This document shows positions 59,110 through 64,000 of a stretch of 64,000 bases of DNA, one piece after another (positions within the stretch are counted from its first letter, which is position 1; each line of letters opens with the position of its first letter). Made by a program: the position numbers and the translations under genes. Source of the DNA: Chrysoporthe austroafricana (lineage: Eukaryota > Ascomycota > Sordariomycetes > Diaporthales > Cryphonectriaceae); assembly GCA_001051155.2 (NCBI GenBank), contig JYIP02000007.1, positions 2,482,342-2,546,341 of the forward strand, read 5' to 3'. The notes under the pieces are model-generated. The model worked only from the letters and a program-made list of their open reading frames with translations. It was not told the DNA's origin and made no database searches.

Positions 59110-60252
59110 CCCGTCCAGCCCCGTCCACAGACGCGACGGGGCGGACGAGCGAGCGAGCAAGCGAAATGCAAGCGTGCGATGATGACCTGTGCCCCCCCCC
59201 CTCCCGGTCGCCCGCCGCGAGGGACAGCACCACACTCCGTCCTGCGTGCTGGGTCAACACGATCATGGCGTGCGTGGGGAGTAGGAGTATAGGTGCCAGT
59301 GAACTGCCGCGGCATGGGCTGGGGCCCCCCTTTGCTGTCCCCACACGCCGCCGCCTCTTCTTGTTGCCTTGGTGCGCCGCTGGGCCAGCCTGTCTACCAT
59401 CGCGGTCACCCTCTGCTGGAATGCATGCTCGCAGGCCAGCAGGTGGGGGGGGGGGGAACGCGGCAGACCCAGCGCGGCGTCTCTTTGTGGGAGGGAGGGC
59501 GGAGCTGCCGGCAGCCTGGCCCTGGCTCTCTTTTGGCGGTGGCAGAGAGAACCATGGGCGAGCTTCCTGCAGCCGCTTCCATGCTCTTCTTTTGTCTGGG
59601 TGGGTGATGCAGCTCTCAGCATCCATGGAACTCATCCCCTGCCTGCTCGGGAGAGAGTCTGCTCGCCTCTCCTGTCTCCTCCCAGCGCTCGCCCTGTCCC
59701 TCTTCCTTTTCCTCTTCTTGTCATCGTCATTGTCGTCCCCCCTGTCGCCTGGAGCTTGGCATGTGATCCGCGACATTGCTTGGGCGATCTGACCTACCGC
59801 CAGGCTGCCCTGCCATGGCGATTCAGCCCAGCCGCCGCCCCCGTCCCGGGGCTGCCCGACGCTTGTTGCGAGGCTCGTTGCTGCCCGTGGGCGCAGGCGT
59901 GGGCCATACCGCATCTGATCCTGCAGCCTTCGTGTGATGTTGGGCGTCCCAGGCCCCCTGCGAGGGGTCGCATCAACGGCCTGGGTACCGTACCCGCCCC
60001 GCACCCCCGCGCGGAGCTGCGTCAGATGCACCCACCCCCCCACCCACCTTCTCTCATCCTGTCGGGGTGCCGGCACCCTCTCACCTCGATGCCCTGGCCT
60101 GGATGTAGGCACCGCCCAGGCCAGGCGGCGCGTTTCCACCGTACAGCCCCTGCCAGACCGAGCCAGAGCCCCCGTCACGCCCAGCCTCGCCCCTCCACTC
60201 TACTCCTCGATCACACCCAGCTGCCTCACCCTGGCCCCTATCGCGCCCAGCC
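59110..60252. other. gene-free spacer
   Basis: ORFs on both strands without support. G-run at about 59448 and C-run at about 59190. Confidence 0.5.
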
Positions 60253-61123
60253 TTGTGCACGCCAGGCCTTCACCACGCCCAGCCGACCCACCCCCACGCT
60301 CCCAAGGCTGCTCGTCTCCCCACGCCGTCAAACGTAGCCTCGCCCCATCCCTCCCAAGCCACCGGCCCGCACATACTGCACGCCCCGCCACGCTGCCAGA
60401 CAGCCTCGCCGCCCGTCAGCGGCGCCGAGCCCATCAGCAACACCGGCGGTACCAGCAGCGCCCTCGTTCTTCCGGCCGACAACACCTCGGAGCTTACTCT
60501 CTGTCGCCCTCGCCCTCCGCGCGCCGCCTCCGCCGCCCGCACCGAAACCAGGAGCCGTGGCGAGGAGGGGGAGGGAACAGCTGACGACGATTCTGCCCCC
60601 TTCTCATGTTTTCCCCTCGCGTCTCGCCCTGGCAGGCGCCGGCTGGGAGAGGAAGAGGGCATATCAACGCCTGTACTGGGTGGCGTCATGGACTCGCGCG
60701 CTGCACCTACCTACGCTGCTGCCCACCCCCGTGCGCGGTAAGAAGGTGCTAATGCGGTGGTGTCGCTGAGAGTCGTATGGCGGATACTCTTCTTGCCTTC
60801 GTTCCTCGTCCCCCCCCCCCCATACTTCTGGTCCTGTTCTGCCCTTTCCCAGCTACATCGATGTGGAAGCGCCATGCATCACAATACCAGGCCAGCCCGA
60901 ACCTGCTACCGTCCACATGACGTCTCTTCCTCTTCGACGTAGCCGGCCCTGGCCCCGCTTGCGTCGCACCGGCATGATTTCATGGTCAATCAAGGCAAGG
61001 GGAGCGTCCTGCCTCCACATCGAGTCGCAGTTTTCGACCCCGGGCCCACCCGTCGCTGATGCACAGTCGGGAGATGGCAGCGCCCCGAAGCATCTGGCGG
61101 TGCCTTGCCCGCAACCAAGGTAG
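60253..61123 (+). CDS. possible two-exon gene of unknown function
   Basis: Frame 60253-60737 joins to 60853-61123 over a 115-nt intron with donor GTAAGA and a C-rich TTTCCCAG acceptor, keeping frame. The join reads AHPRARYIDVEAPCITIPGQ. The first exon is Pro/Ala/Ser-rich and not convincing; translation could start at 60688 (MDSRAAPTYAAAHPRAR). No domain is recognised. It could equally be a spliced non-coding RNA or chance. Confidence 0.25.
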
Positions 61124-62877
61124 GTGTATCGTTCTTCTCCCCCCCCCCTTTAACCCCTGGCCCCCGGGCCGGGTCTCAACTGGTTGAAAATAACTGGGAT
61201 GAAAAGAGGATGAAAATATGTTCTAACGACAAGCCCTACTCTATCAAAATTATTATCTAGATGCCATTTATCGATCAGATCCCCCCCCCCCGGGGCCGTC
61301 GTTCCACTTGTATGTACAAGTCCCATCCGCCTACGCGCCCCTTGCTCAGCCCCAACGGGATCCTCGACCACAGGCAGGCCTGCTACGCCACAGCCTCCCC
61401 GAATGCGCCGACAGGGATGTTGCCGGGGAGGACAGTCATGCGCGGCGTCGTTGAGGTGTCGCGAGACGTCGGGGCTGGCCACGACCACAGGACCTTGCGG
61501 CCGACCCAATTTCCCGGGCACAAGCGCGACTCGAAACAAGTAGGGGACCAGGGAGGCAAGCCGAGCCATGAGAGCGTCTAGAGATGAAGAGCTTTTGATA
61601 CAAGCGCATCGTTGCGGGCCGTACGGCGAGAATGTTTCCTCGTCTTGTATTGCCCTTCCTCTTTGCACCTCCGCCCCTCACAGGCACACCTCTCGCAAGA
61701 GCGGTTCGTTGTTGATACATCGCGGTGTAAATTTTCTTTTCTCTTTTTCTTTATTTTCTGCCCCCCCCCCGGGTGGATGCCTGTGAGAGAGGCCAACCTG
61801 AGGTCATATCGTCCGGGCGGGGCTGTCCGGTCGAGCCTCGCGTCGCTCTGTTGCGTATCGACCATCGGCTCAAGGACGTCCCTGGTAGTCCACAAGAGCT
61901 TCTAGCTCTATTGGGATCTATAGGAGGGATCCCGGGCTTTCGCATCCTATCCCAGACTCATAAGGTCGCTGCTACGGCCTGCCTTATTGCTTACCGAGGC
62001 CTACTTACACAGGCGAGGTATCTCGTGTGAACTCTGGATGGGCTCGAAGGGTGTGGGACGGGTCCGCGCGTGCTGAAGATAAGAAATACAGCGGTCGCGG
62101 GGTCTGCTGTGCGCTTCCGCTTGAGGCAGAGGCAAGCCCTAGCCCTGCCCTAGAGACAAAGTCAAGCAAGCGGCCTGCAGACGCTGATTAGGTATGTTGC
62201 TCTGGCATGCCCTCTCCCTTGAATCCGCTCGCTACTAACTGCTCTGGGCATATGGATAGATTCTCCCCGGTGCCAAAGGTCGCCTCTCGTATGTCGCCTG
62301 TGGCGCCACTTTGTCTGTCAATCCTGTCTGGTAGTCAGTCTCCCTGTCAGCTCCATTAGACACCACGTATGCAAAAGTTGTCCGCGCGCAAAGGATCTGT
62401 TCGTCTGTTCGTATTCCCTCGCCCTTTTTCTTTTCTTTTCTTTTTTTCTTTTTGCTATTCTAGCTAACTGACTAGCCAGCCTTGCCGTCGCTGGTGCCCC
62501 CGATCCTTACGCCCTCTCTGCGGGCGCGCCGCACGTGTTGTCTATCTGCTCCCAACCACTGGCCGCCGTCTCGACCCCATCAGATGTGCTCCCCCAACGC
62601 CTCATCAGGAACCTTGGCAGCTCGCCCTCTTTCTATGGCGCGGGGGTTGGCTGTTGGTGCTGTTGCCGCCGCCGCCATCAACAGTACGTACAAGCGTTGC
62701 TAATCCTGAAGCCAGGCTGGCGGCGTGTCGGTATTACTTCATTGTCGTCTGCCCTCCCCTGCCCGATCTTGCTGCCAGGTAATCCCAGATACCCATGCCC
62801 CTTCACTGCAGAGGTGCGAAGTATGCGAGGCCGAAGACATCCTCCCATCTGGTCCACCAATTGAACTCACAGCGATT
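61124..62877. other. gene-free spacer
   Basis: Short ORFs only. One minus-strand stretch ending near 61390 (MTVLPGNIPVGAFGEAVA) looks protein-like but isolated. C-runs at 61138, 61281 and 61760. Confidence 0.45.
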
Positions 62878-63999
62878 CTAATAATCTTTCACCCTACGAG
62901 TTGTTTCCCTGAGCAAAACTTTCCGAACCCGTTCACGTTTGGCGGGAACAATCAGAACGCCCGTTCCCGGGAAGGTTTTGCCTGTTTTCAAGATCATTTT
63001 TGTGAGTTTTTGACAGGGTCCGTTGCCCTTGGGCAAATCCAAACTAGACTCGAATAGCACTGCTATATCGAAATTCGCCACACCGAAGAAATTCTTGTCG
63101 TTGTCAGCTTGCCTGCTTACTATTTCTGCTTGTTCGAGAACGGCTTGCTGTTCCTCATACCATTTACGATGTTTTCCTCGAGTGTCAAATATGGCCCGGT
63201 GTATATCATCATAACGATACCGATCGCGGACAAGCCAAATGGGACCCAAAGGCTCAGTGATATCCATTACCACGGCGTAATCGCTGTACGCCGTGGAATC
63301 AAAGCCTTTGATTAGGGCCCCGCATCGGCCAATGTCCAGAACGAAGCGGGGCAGCCTCAACCTCACCCTCCTCCCCCACACATCGTGGGAGGGTGTCGTT
63401 ATGATCGTATCGGTCCCGACTGGATAGACAATCTCCGAAATTCCCGGAAGCCAGCCAGCGCAAGACTCGTTGATTTCCGAAAACGGCTTTCCCGACCAGC
63501 TGTATCGACAGTAGCCGTGACTGTGTATCATAAGTGACGTCCATCGCGGCATGGAAAATGGACACCTCCGACAGATCCGATCGTTAATCTTCGGAAATGA
63601 CGGCGGTCGCGGCATGAGCAATGGCCAGTTCGGACAGATCCGATCACCTCCAACATGGAGGGTAAGTTGAATTATCTGGCCAAATTCAACTTGTTTGCAG
63701 TCTTTTGCGCATAAATCAAATTCGAAGTCGTCGAAACCCCCGAAAGGCAGACGATGACCTATTCTCTTGATCCAGGTTTCGTCGGGAATCTCGTCATCCT
63801 CCTCGAACACCCTTAGCTCTAGCTGACTCAGGTATTCCATATAGCCTTGGGGAGTTATCTTGTCTTGCCAAGTCAGCTGTTGTTGGGTAATGCTGGGGGC
63901 TGATGGAATTTCGGAAGCCAATGCTTCGCGTATAATCCGCGAAGCCCGCTTAGTCAGGGGCCGGTCGAGATCAACGCCCGTTCCTGGAAAAGTTCTCAT
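62878..63999 (-). CDS. uncharacterised protein with internal repeats, 5' end possibly beyond window
   Basis: Intronless frame of 373 residues ending at TAG 62878-62880. The first ATG lies at the window edge, so the protein may start further upstream. It is moderately AT-richer in codon use than the other genes. Residues about 120-165 hold a 21-residue tandem repeat (DRICPNWPLLMP and DRICRRCPFSMP). The motif TFPGTGV occurs at the N-terminus (residues 3-9) and again near residue 342, each followed by a basic Arg/Lys-rich helix. Other blocks are FDDFEFDLCAKDCKQVEFG and VMDITEPLGPIWLVRDRYRY. No signal peptide, membrane segment or known catalytic motif is seen. The repetition of TFPGTGV suggests a larger repeat unit. 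Confidence 0.6.
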   Translation of the reverse strand: MRTFPGTGVDLDRPLTKRASRIIREALASEIPSAPSITQQQLTWQDKITPQGYMEYLSQLELRVFEEDDEIPDETWIKRIGHRLPFGGFDDFEFDLCAKDCKQVEFGQIIQLTLHVGGDRICPNWPLLMPRPPSFPKINDRICRRCPFSMPRWTSLMIHSHGYCRYSWSGKPFSEINESCAGWLPGISEIVYPVGTDTIITTPSHDVWGRRVRLRLPRFVLDIGRCGALIKGFDSTAYSDYAVVMDITEPLGPIWLVRDRYRYDDIHRAIFDTRGKHRKWYEEQQAVLEQAEIVSRQADNDKNFFGVANFDIAVLFESSLDLPKGNGPCQKLTKMILKTGKTFPGTGVLIVPAKRERVRKVLLRETTRRVKDY

Positions 64000-64000
64000 T

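Overview
The window reads as nuclear DNA of a filamentous ascomycete (Pezizomycotina, most likely Sordariomycetes; genus not determinable). Coding sequence is GC-rich with mostly G or C at third codon positions. Introns are 54-148 nt, several with TACTAAC-like branch points. A RID-type cytosine methyltransferase, a fungal Hsp70-like ATPase, an S53 protease, a CE8 pectinesterase and a DUF7924-type remnant are all typical of this group. Long gene-poor spacers hold homopolymer G/C runs, microsatellites and decayed repeats.

Layout. 1-6.4 kb: an Hsp70-like ATPase (minus, eight exons) diverges from a coiled-coil protein (plus). 8.7-12.8 kb: a secreted sedolisin protease and the ribosome-assembly WD40 protein IPI3, both minus; IPI3 has CCCTAA boxes upstream. 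15.5-16.7 kb: an OCH1-type mannosyltransferase. 18-21 kb: an AT-rich, gene-free island with repeat remnants. 23.0-27.4 kb: a pectin methylesterase converging on the RID-type methyltransferase. 29.4-33.6 kb: an SDR oxidoreductase and an acyl-CoA synthetase-like enzyme, same strand. 36.2-38.4 kb: an FHA-kinase with a probable KilA-N/APSES-like C-terminus. 42 kb: a tiny Cys-rich exon with its own TATA box. 42.5-53.3 kb: a graveyard with a gag-only copia-like remnant, a MITE-like inverted-repeat element, a decayed Cys-cluster gene with in-frame TAG stops, a 20-bp minisatellite and a frameshifted DUF7924-type pseudogene. 57.9-64 kb: a low-complexity coiled-coil gene, a weak two-exon candidate, and an unknown gene running to the window edge.

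How the parts relate. Ordinary housekeeping and secretory genes sit in large spacers. A RID-type enzyme, which in Neurospora is needed for repeat-induced point mutation, lies in the same window as repeats whose stop codons look like CAG to TAG changes. That is consistent with active or past RIP. The SDR/acyl-CoA synthetase pair could share a lipid or acid catabolic pathway, and the pectinesterase and sedolisin are secreted hydrolases.

Limits. Exon joins were derived by hand from splice consensus, frame continuity and family conservation. Functions rest on motif recognition without database searches. Single N bases at 30879, 34485 and 54450 mark imperfect assembly joins, two of them flanked by near-duplicate sequence.
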